64,000 bases of DNA from JALHFZ01 sp963674625 (GTDB lineage Bacteria; Synergistota; Synergistia; Synergistales; Aminobacteriaceae): the NCBI GenBank assembly GCA_963674625.2, contig CAXXXO010000001.1, positions 372,001 to 436,000 of the forward strand, written 5' to 3'. Of this stretch, positions 7,613 to 15,464 are shown piece after piece (position 1 is the first letter of the stretch; every line of letters begins with the position of its first letter). The notes beneath the pieces were generated by a model. The model was not told where the DNA came from, ran no database searches, and saw nothing but the letters and a program-made list of their open reading frames with translations. The translations under genes were made by a program, and so were the position numbers.

Positions 7613-9219
7613 CAGACGCTCACCCTTTCCCTTGTCTTTTCGACCTTGCCGAGCATGAGCAGGCCGAACTCCGCGGAAGGAGCCGAAGCGGGGAGCGTTC
7701 CGGCCACCCGGCCTTCGTCGATAATGGCAATCCGGTCGCAGATGGACCGCATCTCCTCGAGCTCGGAGGAGATAACTACGATGGTGACCCCGTTTTTCCG
7801 GTTATATTCCCGAAGGGTGTCGAGGACGACCTTTTTCGCTCCCACGTCGATGCCCCGGGTGGGTTCGGCGACGAAGAGCAGCCGCGGTTCCAGGGCGAAG
7901 GCCTTCGCGAGACATACCTTCTGCTGGTTTCCTCCTGAAAGCTCCACGACCCTCTGCCTTTCGGAGACGCACTTGATCTCGAGGGCGGAAATATACTGCC
8001 GGGCGCATTCCCGGATGGCTTTGATGTCCCGGATCCTGACGAACCCCCCGGGGAGGGTGCGGAGAAAGCGGTTCTGCACCTGGAGGGCCGTGAAGATGAT
8101 ATTCCAGGATATAGGTTCGTCCAGGAGAAGCCCGACTTCCCGCCGGTCCTCCGAGACCGCCGCTATGCCCATGCTCAGTACTGCCATGGGTTTATTGAGG
8201 GGCACGGGGCGGCTGTCGAAGGTGACTTTTCCTCCTGCCGCATAGAGACCCATGATCCCGTTTCCGATGCCGAGCTTTCCCTGTCCGGCAAGACCTCCGA
8301 TGCCGAAGATTTCGCCCTTCCGGACCTCGAAGCTCACATCCCGCACAGTTTCACCGGGCATATCTACCCAGAGATTTTCAACTTTCAGAAGGGGCTCGTC
8401 CGGAATTTCATTCCGCTCCTCCCGTAGAAACTGCTTGTCTATGGATCGCCCCACCATGGCTGAGGCGATCTCGAAAATATCCGTTTTGTCAGGAGCGAGT
8501 TCCTTTACCACCTCGCCGTCCCGCAGGACGACTATTTTATCGCTGACGTCGAGAATTTCCTGAAGACGGTGAGAGATGAAGATTATCGATATTCCCATGC
8601 CGGCCAGTCTTCTCATGGACTGGAGGAGAATGGCCGCTTCTCCTTCCGTCAGGACTGCCGTGGGTTCGTCGAGAACGAGCAGCCTGGTGGTCTCCTTGTC
8701 GATCTCCCGGGCGATTTCCACGAACTGCTTATGTCCCACGGGCATTTCCGAGATGATCGTTTTCTTGTCGAGAACAACATTGAGCGTGTCTATGGCCTTC
8801 TCGGCCCGTGCGTCGATCTTCGGGCGGTCTAAGGTCCTGAGCCGTTCTCCGAAGGCCTCCACGAGAATATTGTATTTTGTCGATTCCCGATTCAAAACGA
8901 TGTTCTCGGCGGCGGAAAAACCGGGGATGAGGGAAAACTCCTGGTGCACCATGCCTACTCCGGCCTCGAGGGCTTCGAAGGGATTTGTGAAGAACACTTC
9001 TTTTCCGTCGAGGAAGATCTTTCCTTCGAATCCGCCGGTCTCTGCGATGACGGGCATACCGAAGAGAATGTTCATCAGGGTGGACTTGCCGGCACCGTTT
9101 TCTCCCACGAGACCGAGGATTTGTCCTTTTCCCAGGGTAAAATTCACGTTCGCGAGTACTCTGTTGCCGAAGTAGGATTTGCCCACTCCCTGCATTTTCA
9201 GAAGTTCCTGAACAGCCAT
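7612..9219 (-). CDS. ABC importer ATPase with two nucleotide-binding domains (RbsA/YufO type), 535 aa
   Basis: It energises the two permeases encoded downstream. Domain 1 has Walker A GENGAGKST (39-47) and Walker B LLVLDEPTAVL, but a degenerate signature (MPVGHKQFVEIARE). Domain 2 has a degenerate Walker A (GLAGQGKLGIG), an intact LSGGNQQK signature and a Walker B reading LLFVAEPTRGID, where the usual Asp before Glu is Ala. Such asymmetry, with one good composite site, is common in RbsA-like ATPases. The start ATG is at 9219. It is second in the operon, separated from the binding-protein gene by a stable stem-loop. Confidence 0.92.
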   Translation of the reverse strand: MAVQELLKMQGVGKSYFGNRVLANVNFTLGKGQILGLVGENGAGKSTLMNILFGMPVIAETGGFEGKIFLDGKEVFFTNPFEALEAGVGMVHQEFSLIPGFSAAENIVLNRESTKYNILVEAFGERLRTLDRPKIDARAEKAIDTLNVVLDKKTIISEMPVGHKQFVEIAREIDKETTRLLVLDEPTAVLTEGEAAILLQSMRRLAGMGISIIFISHRLQEILDVSDKIVVLRDGEVVKELAPDKTDIFEIASAMVGRSIDKQFLREERNEIPDEPLLKVENLWVDMPGETVRDVSFEVRKGEIFGIGGLAGQGKLGIGNGIMGLYAAGGKVTFDSRPVPLNKPMAVLSMGIAAVSEDRREVGLLLDEPISWNIIFTALQVQNRFLRTLPGGFVRIRDIKAIRECARQYISALEIKCVSERQRVVELSGGNQQKVCLAKAFALEPRLLFVAEPTRGIDVGAKKVVLDTLREYNRKNGVTIVVISSELEEMRSICDRIAIIDEGRVAGTLPASAPSAEFGLLMLGKVEKTRERVSV

Positions 9220-9286
9220 TGAGTCACCTCTTCATGCTTCCCTGCGGAAGCTTGTTTCACTGCGGAAATGAGACGGGAGCACAGGA

Positions 9287-9321
9287 ACGGAGGGGAGAGA
9301 GCCTTCCTCTCTCCCCTCCGT
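9287..9321 (-). other. Intercistronic stem-loop after the ABC binding-protein gene
   Basis: A perfect 15-bp stem (9287-9301 with 9307-9321) and a 5-base loop, with no T-run on the minus strand. It probably protects the upstream message or reduces readthrough, so that more binding protein than ATPase is made. Confidence 0.75.
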
Positions 9322-9341
9322 CCGGTGTCATAAGAGAATGC

Positions 9342-10547
9342 TTACTTCACCGTGAAATATTTCTCGGGTACTGTCACGTCCGTCATGCCGAGATATCCGA
9401 GCCCGAAGACATAGGTATCCTGGTACATGAGGAGATGGTTTCTCTTCTTCACGCCGGTGGCGATGTCGGTGTAGAGGCTGCCGTTCCATTTTGCGCCGGG
9501 GGTGAACTTGCTGTAGACCTCGGCTACATCCTTCACCTTCAGCTTCAGGGAATCGGGGGTCACATTCTTTTCAATGAGTGTTTTCGCGAGTTCGCCGAGG
9601 GCCACGGAGTTGGTGTAGCCATAGGAGTAGGCCCATGTGCCCATACGCTTCGCTCCGCCTTTTTCCACAACGGCGGCTTCGACTTTCTTGAGAATTTCAG
9701 GCCAGTTGCCCTTCACGTCGGAAAGCTCAATACCGAGAGCTCCGGGATACCCCATGAGAGGGGAGGGAAGGTCAGCTTCGACGAAGTATCCCCCGAGTTC
9801 GGCGATTCTCTTCAGCAGAGGCTCGGTATGGGCGTCGTTCGTGCAGAAGAATGCGGTGTTCTTGCCGTACTTGTCGAGCCATGCGGGGACTTTTTCAAGG
9901 ATGAACTGCTGGGCTCCGGGAATTCCCACGTCGCTTGTGGGGTCGGGAGCGGTCTCGAAGGCGAACTTCAGTCCGAGGTCCTGGCAGGCCACTTCCATGA
10001 TGTTTCTTCTGCGGGAGAGGAGTTCGTAGCTCATATGTCTCGGGAAGGAGATGTGAACGAAAGTGTCTGCGCCCATTTTCTTGGCTGCGTCGATAATGAG
10101 GTATCCCCTTGCGATGTTGTCCGCATTGATGACAAGATCTGCTACCGGTTCGATCGTGCCGGGGTCTTCATGGGCTTCGCCGACGAAGAGAAGGATGTCG
10201 GGGCGTTTTTCCCGGATTTTTTTGAACGCCGGAGCCGTTCCGGGAATTCCCTGGTTGACGATGACTGCCTTCATCTTCGGGTCGTCGGCGAGACTGGCAA
10301 TCTGGGAGATGGTGGTTTCCATCTCGGTCATGAAGTTGTCCGGATAGGTGATATGCTGAATCATTCCGCCGTTTTTGACGTCGCCGTAAAGCTCGATGAG
10401 CTTTTCCGCTCCGCGGAGATCGTCTTCCGACTGGGAGACGGTACCGGTGCAGATGCCGATGTGGAATGGAGCATCCGCAGCAAATGCAGATACAGAAAGA
10501 GCGAGCGCGAAAATCAGGGCCAGTGCAGTGAGAACAAATCTTTTCAT
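9342..10547 (-). CDS. Periplasmic binding protein of the ABC importer (DUF3798-like), 401 aa
   Basis: This secreted protein heads the importer operon. The ATG at 10547 gives a clean signal peptide (MKRFVLTALALIFALALSVSAFA) ending AFA-AD, and is preceded by GGAGG; the longer upstream reading has no such signal. The mature part has a periplasmic-binding-protein-like pattern: HIGICTGTVSQSEDD at the N-terminus, then alternating beta strands and helices (KAVIVNQGIPGT, DILLFVGEAHEDPG, NTAFFCTNDAHTEPLL). By memory it resembles the DUF3798 family, whose ligand is unknown. Position and signal peptide make solute binding very likely. It has its own promoter. Confidence 0.85.
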   Translation of the reverse strand: MKRFVLTALALIFALALSVSAFAADAPFHIGICTGTVSQSEDDLRGAEKLIELYGDVKNGGMIQHITYPDNFMTEMETTISQIASLADDPKMKAVIVNQGIPGTAPAFKKIREKRPDILLFVGEAHEDPGTIEPVADLVINADNIARGYLIIDAAKKMGADTFVHISFPRHMSYELLSRRRNIMEVACQDLGLKFAFETAPDPTSDVGIPGAQQFILEKVPAWLDKYGKNTAFFCTNDAHTEPLLKRIAELGGYFVEADLPSPLMGYPGALGIELSDVKGNWPEILKKVEAAVVEKGGAKRMGTWAYSYGYTNSVALGELAKTLIEKNVTPDSLKLKVKDVAEVYSKFTPGAKWNGSLYTDIATGVKKRNHLLMYQDTYVFGLGYLGMTDVTVPEKYFTVK

Positions 10548-10586
10548 AAACCTGCCTCCTCCAGAATAATATATGCCACCGCAGAA

Positions 10587-10615
10587 ATGATAGCCCCCTT
10601 GTGAAAAGAAGTCAA
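10587..10615 (-). promoter_or_regulatory. Promoter of the ABC importer operon
   Basis: On the minus strand, TTGACT (10615-10610), exactly 17 bases, then TATCAT (10592-10587). Start codon 40 bases further on. Confidence 0.75.
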
Positions 10616-10736
10616 TTTTCATCTTGCGTTTTAGATAAGAAAAAATACTGTTTTTAGCAAGCAAATTTTGAAACTTATTCCAAACTGCAATTTTTATCCC
10701 TTCTGAAAATCAGAAAATCTTTTGTCAGCGAAAAAA

Positions 10737-10822
10737 AGGCGGAAAAGAGGCGGAAAAGAGGCGGAAAAGAGGCGAAAAAGAGGCGAAAAAGAGGCGAAAA
10801 AGAGGCGAAAAAGAGGCGAAAG
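10737..10822. repeat. 11-bp tandem repeat with phased A-tracts
   Basis: Seven full copies plus a partial eighth of an 11-bp unit: three copies AGGCGGAAAAG, then four of AGGCGAAAAAG. A-tracts of 4-5 recur every 11 bp, close to one helical turn, so the DNA should be curved. The array ends just before the -35 position of the TolC-family gene. No gene is seen elsewhere between 10548 and 10954, which holds only the two divergent promoters and a leader. Confidence 0.9.
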
Positions 10823-10823
10823 A

Positions 10824-10907
10824 TTCCTGTTGAGGAGGATTTCATTTATAATAGCCCCGGATGCCCGGAAAGCATTCTTTCCCGTCGACTTCCGGTTTAT
10901 CCGGGGC
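10824..10907 (+). promoter_or_regulatory. Promoter and leader hairpin of the TolC-family gene
   Basis: A perfect TATAAT (10847-10852) with a poor -35 (TTCCTG, 10824-10829, 17-base spacing) directly after the phased A-tract array, which could act as an UP element. The start of the transcript contains a 9-bp inverted repeat, GCCCCGGAT (10854-10862) with ATCCGGGGC (10899-10907). Confidence 0.6.
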
Positions 10908-10954
10908 AGAGATTTTTCATCCGGAACCCGTGCAGTATATAAGGAGGAAATTCC

Positions 10955-12220
10955 ATGATCAAAAAAATATCCGTTCTTTTTCTCTCCCTTGTCATCCTGA
11001 GTCTTTCGCAGGGAGCCTCCCTGGCGGTGGAAGTCTCGTCCGCCGAATTCCTCAATCTCGTCAGGGAAAACAACCCCACACTTCAGGCGTCCTCAAACCG
11101 GGTTGAGGCCTTTTCCCACACGGTCAAATCGACTGTAGCCATGCAGCGCCCAAGCGCCGGAGTAAGGGGCAACACGGGATGGTACAGCGACAGCGACAGG
11201 GCCCGTCAGGGTTCGTACACTCTTTCCGCGGCGGTCTCCTCCATAATCGACGTCAGCGGCATATATCCGGCCCGGGAAAAGGAGCTGCTCCTTCAGTACA
11301 ATGTGCTGGCCCTCGATCATTTTTCCCTCGTCAACAATACCCTCGCCCTTGCGGAGAATCTGTACTGGCGCTCCTTCATCGCCCGGGAAAATATCGCCCT
11401 TCAGAAAGAAATTCTCGCCCAGAGACGGGAGGACCTCAGGATCACCGAGGAAAAATTCCGTCAGCAGCTCATTCCCCGCCTGGACGTTATCCGAGCCCAG
11501 GCCAAGATAGAGGAAGCAGACAGCCTCGTGGTGGATGCCGAATCAACCTATCAAAGCGCCCTCGCCGAAATGGCTTCCCTTGCGGGAGGAACTGCCGTGA
11601 CGCCGGCTTCTGAGGCTCTTCTCATGCCGACCCTCTCGGTGAAAGCCGGAGTTGAAGAGGCCAGGGAGCAGCGTAATGACGTCCGCTCCATCGAAGCGGC
11701 TCTCGAAAGAGGAAGGGTGCTGAAAACCCTTGCGGCGAAGGGAATGTCCCCTGTGCTCGAAGGATCGGTGGGGTACACCATGCTGACCGATGCCCCTGTG
11801 GCCCAGCAGCGCCAGAACGAGTTCCTGCTCTCCCTGAACCTCTCCGTGCCGGTTTATGACGGCGGAGAGACCCGGGAAGACGTGGCGGAGAAAACCAAAA
11901 CCATCGAGGCTCTCGAGGAAAGCCTGAGGGCCAGGCGGAATTCAGTTGCCGAAGAAGTGGTGAAGGCCATCACCCAGTGGGAGAGAGCCGCCGCCATCGA
12001 AGCCAGCAAGAGAAAGCAGCTCGCCCGCTCAAACGAAGAACTGAGGATCACCCAGCTCATGTACAAGGAAGGAATGGGGGCCCAGATCGACCTCCTCAAC
12101 GCCCAGGTGGACAACCAGCGGGTGAGAACGGAGCATCTGACGGCCATCAAGGAGATGTACCTGGCGCTTGTGAGCCTGAAGCAGGCCATGAGCGAATACC
12201 AGCCGGCACCGGCCCGGTAG
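10955..12220 (+). CDS. TolC-family outer-membrane efflux protein, 421 aa
   Basis: An outer-membrane factor that would form a trimeric channel-tunnel for efflux or type I secretion. It has a signal peptide (MIKKISVLFLSLVILSLSQGASLAVE), then two repeats rich in long amphipathic helices; the repeat starts LVRENNPTLQASSNRVEAF and includes RRNSVAEEVVKAITQWERA and QMTYKEGMGAQIDLLNAQ-type text in the second half. ATG 10955 follows AAGGAGG. It stands alone, with no inner-membrane pump or adaptor beside it, so its partner must be elsewhere. It supports a two-membrane cell envelope. Confidence 0.9.
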   Translation: MIKKISVLFLSLVILSLSQGASLAVEVSSAEFLNLVRENNPTLQASSNRVEAFSHTVKSTVAMQRPSAGVRGNTGWYSDSDRARQGSYTLSAAVSSIIDVSGIYPAREKELLLQYNVLALDHFSLVNNTLALAENLYWRSFIARENIALQKEILAQRREDLRITEEKFRQQLIPRLDVIRAQAKIEEADSLVVDAESTYQSALAEMASLAGGTAVTPASEALLMPTLSVKAGVEEAREQRNDVRSIEAALERGRVLKTLAAKGMSPVLEGSVGYTMLTDAPVAQQRQNEFLLSLNLSVPVYDGGETREDVAEKTKTIEALEESLRARRNSVAEEVVKAITQWERAAAIEASKRKQLARSNEELRITQLMYKEGMGAQIDLLNAQVDNQRVRTEHLTAIKEMYLALVSLKQAMSEYQPAPAR

Positions 12221-12278
12221 GGCTGCAGAACACTTCGTTCCCTTCAAAAACTCCATCCGAAACCCATACTGAAAAAAT

Positions 12279-12322
12279 ATCCCCTTACGAATGTCATATC
12301 CGTTTGACATTTGTAAGGGGAT
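12279..12322. terminator. Long stem-loop after the TolC-family gene
   Basis: An 18-bp stem with one G-U pair (12279-12296 with 12305-12322) and an 8-base loop. There is no T-run on the plus strand, but on the minus strand six T residues follow about two bases after the stem. It is a likely transcript end or barrier. The rest of 12221-12568 holds only the small leader reading frame. Confidence 0.6.
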
Positions 12323-12460
12323 AGCATAAAATCCTCCTCAAACAAAAATCTGTTTCTCTTCCTTGGTAAAGCGTTAACACAAGATGAAAATCCCTTCCTC
12401 TCTTGCGGAGACAGAAGGGCCAAATCGTAAAACGTCAGAAGAAAGGAGGTGCATGCCGGA

Positions 12461-12556
12461 ATGGACCCTGACATTATTTTTATTGGAATGGGTATGCAGA
12501 GCGTGAGAGATTGGATGACGGGAAGGCCGGCGAGGACGGCCTGGACAAATGGATGA
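12461..12556 (+). CDS. Possible 31-aa leader peptide before dctP1
   Basis: ATG 12461 is 10 bases after a strong AGGAGGT (12444-12450). The frame reads MDPDIIFIGMGMQSVRDWMT and ends at TGA 12554-12556, overlapping the ribosome site of dctP1. I recognise no family. It could be a coupled leader peptide, a remnant of a longer gene, or chance. Confidence 0.3.
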   Translation: MDPDIIFIGMGMQSVRDWMTGRPARTAWTNG

Positions 12557-12568
12557 GGAGGGGCTCTT

Positions 12569-13648
12569 TTGAAGCGAACAAACCTTGGGAAAAAAACTGT
12601 CGGACTTTTTTTTGTGCTGCTTTTTGTTTTTTTGAATGCCGGAACTCTTTCTGCAGAACCGGAGTACCGGTGGAAATTCGGAGTTCCCTGGCCGAGGCCG
12701 ACACAGAATGAGTATTACCAGATGTTCTGTGACCGGGTTAAAGACTACTCCCAGGGAAAAATTGAAATTAAGCTGTACACCGATGGGCAGCTTGGCTCTC
12801 ACGACGAGCATTTTCATGCCGCCCAGGAGGGAAGTGTCCAGCTCGTTCTTGTTGTTCCCTATGTCAATCTTGTCCCCGGCGGGGTAGTCAACTGGGTTCC
12901 CTGGACCATAGAGAATGTGGAAGAAGCGAAAAAAGCCTTCGAAGCCGGAAAGGGAATTTTATGGAAAGTGATGGAAGATGCCTACAACGAAGTGGGGCTT
13001 CATATGCTTTTTCAGACTTCCTTCGGAGCTTACGGCATCGGCAATAAAGAAAGGCCCCTGGAAAAACCGGAAGACCTGAAAAATCTGAAAATGAGGGTCT
13101 CGGCATCTCTCGGAATGGTCCGGGCTCTGGAGGGAATGGGCAAGGGGTACGGAATGACCCTTCAGACCATTCCCTGGGGAGATGTCTACGACGCCCTCTC
13201 AAAAGGGGTGGTCGACGGGTGCTGGAGCCTTTGGCCGTCTCTTGTGGAAGACCGCCAGGCTGAAGTTCTCAGACACTATTCCGATGTGAATTTTGCCTGG
13301 GACACCAATAATGTGGTTGTCAATCTGGATGTTTGGGAGAAATTGCCCCCGGAATTGAAAGATGCGGTGGCAAAAGCCGCTTTAGAAGTGGAGGCGGCTC
13401 TTTATGAACGCCAGGAAATGCTTAAGGCGGAATTTATAAAAAAACTGTCTGCAATGCCCGACTTCGAGATAACGCTGCTTACCCCCGGACAGCGGGCAGT
13501 TTTCCGGGAACGCTCCAATACACCTGCAATCTGGGCTGAACTCGTGAAACCCTGGGTTGAAAAGAAATATCCCGGACAGAATATGACCCAGAAGATCCAG
13601 GATGAGCTGAAGAGAATCCACGATGAAGTGCTTGCACAGCAAAAATAA
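12569..13648 (+). CDS. dctP: TRAP transporter substrate-binding protein, copy 1 (DctP family), 359 aa
   Basis: A secreted solute receptor for a TRAP importer. The signal peptide is followed by AEPEYRWKFGVPWPRPTQNEYY, a start shared almost word for word with copy 2. Family landmarks are LKMRVSASLG, whose Arg is expected to hold a substrate carboxylate, and IPWGDVYDALSKGVVDG. The TTG at 12569 is the likely start, 6-7 bases after GAGGAGGGG. No permease genes follow; a stem-loop and then a deacylase gene come next. It probably shares the permease pair of copy 2. By eye it is much closer to copy 2 than to copy 3. Confidence 0.9.
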   Translation: MKRTNLGKKTVGLFFVLLFVFLNAGTLSAEPEYRWKFGVPWPRPTQNEYYQMFCDRVKDYSQGKIEIKLYTDGQLGSHDEHFHAAQEGSVQLVLVVPYVNLVPGGVVNWVPWTIENVEEAKKAFEAGKGILWKVMEDAYNEVGLHMLFQTSFGAYGIGNKERPLEKPEDLKNLKMRVSASLGMVRALEGMGKGYGMTLQTIPWGDVYDALSKGVVDGCWSLWPSLVEDRQAEVLRHYSDVNFAWDTNNVVVNLDVWEKLPPELKDAVAKAALEVEAALYERQEMLKAEFIKKLSAMPDFEITLLTPGQRAVFRERSNTPAIWAELVKPWVEKKYPGQNMTQKIQDELKRIHDEVLAQQK

Positions 13649-13661
13649 ATTGCTGAAGCAG

Positions 13662-13691
13662 AAGGAAGGGGCAGTCCGCTGCTCCTTCCTT
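13662..13691 (+). other. Stem-loop after dctP1
   Basis: A 13-bp stem with one G-U pair (13662-13674 with 13679-13691) and loop TCCG. The following T-run is poor, so it is a weak terminator or mRNA-stability element. It touches the deacylase promoter. Confidence 0.65.
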
Positions 13692-13733
13692 TGCTAGAGT
13701 TCGGTGGTTTTGATATAATACAAAAAGTATAAT
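13691..13733 (+). promoter_or_regulatory. Promoter of deacylase 1
   Basis: TTGCTA (13691-13696), 17 bases, TATAAT (13714-13719) with an extended-10 TG at 13711-13712. A second TATAAT follows at 13728-13733. Confidence 0.7.
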
Positions 13734-13785
13734 GACTTTTTTGTAAAACTCAAAAAAACTTCCTTGACCTGAAGAGGTGGACCGG

Positions 13786-15387
13786 ATGCTCGATGTGAAG
13801 CTGACGAACTGCCGCATAGTTGATGGCACAGGAGCCCCGTGGTTTCGCGGGGATATCGGAATTTCTGGGGAAAGGATCGTCCTTGTGCGCAGCGCCATCC
13901 CTGAAAAAGCCCGGGAGACGGAGGACCTTCACGGCCAGGTCCTGTGTCCCGGCTTTATCGATATGCACACCCATTCCGATCTGCGTGTTTTTTTGAACCC
14001 CCGGGAAGATGCGAAACTGATGCAGGGAATTACCAGCGCTCTCGTCGGGCAGGATGGACTTTCCGTAGCTCCTCTGTCGCTCTCTGCCCTGCCGGGAATG
14101 AAGCAGCGTCTTCTGGGCCTTAACGGGTCCCTCGAGAACTGGAACTGGAACTCCATGGCCGAATATCTTTCCGCCATCGATGAGGTCAATCCGGCAGCGA
14201 ATACGGCGATGCTCGTTCCCCATGGAGCGGTGCGGGCATCCGTCCTTGGATGGGAAGCCAGGCCCGCGACGGACGAAGAGATCCGGCAGATGGCGGAAAT
14301 GGTGGAAAAGGCAATGGAAGAAGGGGCTTATGGGTTTTCCACCGGACTCATATATCCTCCCTGTCTTTACGCCGAAGAAAAGGAATTTGTGGCCCTGGCT
14401 GCGGCTGCTTCGTCTCACGGAGGCTTTTTTGTCGTTCATATGAGAAACGAACAGGATTATATAGAAGATTCCCTCCGCGAAGTCATCTCCATCTGCACGA
14501 AGGCAGCCTGCCCCCTGCATATTTCCCATCTGAAAATAGCCGGGAAGAAAAACTGGGGACGGGCTGCGGAGATCCTTGCCCGCATCGACCATGCCCGGGA
14601 GAAGGGGCTCGAGGTCACCTTCGACCAGTACCCCTATACGGCCGGAAGCACTATGCTCGATGCACTGATCCCACCCGTCTTTCATGCTTCGGGACAGAAA
14701 AGGATGCTTGAAGATCTCAAGGATTCTTCAATGCGGAGGAAAATCGGCGATCTGATCGACGGAAAAACAGGCTCCGTCTGGGAAAACTGGATTGCTTCCT
14801 GCGGGTGGGAAGGCATTTTAATCAATTCTGTACATACCGAAGGAAACCGGTGGATGGAGGGAAAAACTCTCGCTGAAATAGCCTCCTCGTCCTCCGGCTC
14901 CGAGGTGGATGCCCTCTGCGATCTTTTGATCGCCGAGGAAGGGAAAGCGACCATGACTGTTTTCTACGGCTGCGAAGAAGATGTCCGGACCATCATGCGG
15001 CACGAAGCCATGCTTTTCTGTTCCGACAGCATTGTCGGGGGGAAACCCCATCCCCGTGCCTACGGATCTGCGGCAAGAATACTGGGTCATTACGTCAGGG
15101 AAACAGGCACCCTCTCCCTGTCCCAGGCCATACGCAGGATGACCTCGGGACCCGCTGCCCGCCTGGGCCTCCAGGACAGGGGAATCGTCCGGGAGGGTAT
15201 GATTGCCGACCTTGTGGCTTTTGACCCTGACCTGGTCGCTGAAATGGGGACCTATAAAGAGCCTGTCCGGTATCCGGCGGGATTCACCTCGGTACTTGTA
15301 TCAGGAGCGTTTGCAGTGAGAGACGGCAGTCTCACCGGAAACCGGTGCGGCAAAGCCCTGCGCGGCAAGGGAAGCGCGGGTATCTGA
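13786..15387 (+). CDS. N-acyl-D-amino-acid deacylase-like amidohydrolase, copy 1, 533 aa
   Basis: A cytoplasmic amidohydrolase of the D-aminoacylase family, which removes the acyl group from N-acyl-D-amino acids. It has the HxH metal site (MHTHSD, H61 and H63), HISHLKIAGKKNWG, FDQYPYTAGSTM and the late FCSDS Asp. The loop that carries the metal-bridging Cys in characterised D-aminoacylases (GNCG) reads GQDG here, with Asp at position 90. ATG 13786 is preferred to GTG 13777 because AGAGG lies just upstream. It sits between two TRAP binding-protein genes, so its substrate probably enters through TRAP. Other COG3653 hydrolase activities are possible. Confidence 0.85.
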   Translation: MLDVKLTNCRIVDGTGAPWFRGDIGISGERIVLVRSAIPEKARETEDLHGQVLCPGFIDMHTHSDLRVFLNPREDAKLMQGITSALVGQDGLSVAPLSLSALPGMKQRLLGLNGSLENWNWNSMAEYLSAIDEVNPAANTAMLVPHGAVRASVLGWEARPATDEEIRQMAEMVEKAMEEGAYGFSTGLIYPPCLYAEEKEFVALAAAASSHGGFFVVHMRNEQDYIEDSLREVISICTKAACPLHISHLKIAGKKNWGRAAEILARIDHAREKGLEVTFDQYPYTAGSTMLDALIPPVFHASGQKRMLEDLKDSSMRRKIGDLIDGKTGSVWENWIASCGWEGILINSVHTEGNRWMEGKTLAEIASSSSGSEVDALCDLLIAEEGKATMTVFYGCEEDVRTIMRHEAMLFCSDSIVGGKPHPRAYGSAARILGHYVRETGTLSLSQAIRRMTSGPAARLGLQDRGIVREGMIADLVAFDPDLVAEMGTYKEPVRYPAGFTSVLVSGAFAVRDGSLTGNRCGKALRGKGSAGI

Positions 15388-15464
15388 AACAGAGGGAGGA
15401 AGAGAGGGTATTTCTCGAGGCGGGAACCGGTGTTTTCCATGATTTCATTCAAGGAGGGAAAAAA

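Noticed and set aside
9219..10604. A 461-codon plus-strand frame across the binding-protein gene
   Set aside because: It is antisense to a gene with signal peptide, promoter and family features.
10737..10822. CRISPR-like repeat array
   Set aside because: Units are 11 bp, directly abutting with no spacers.
10722..10958. A 78-codon frame through the 11-bp repeat (Lys/Arg-rich)
   Set aside because: TTG start without a ribosome site, low complexity from the repeat, and a promoter lies inside it.
12279..12322. Riboswitch candidate after the TolC-family gene
   Set aside because: It is a simple two-arm hairpin, too far from dctP1 and without a conserved core that I recognise.
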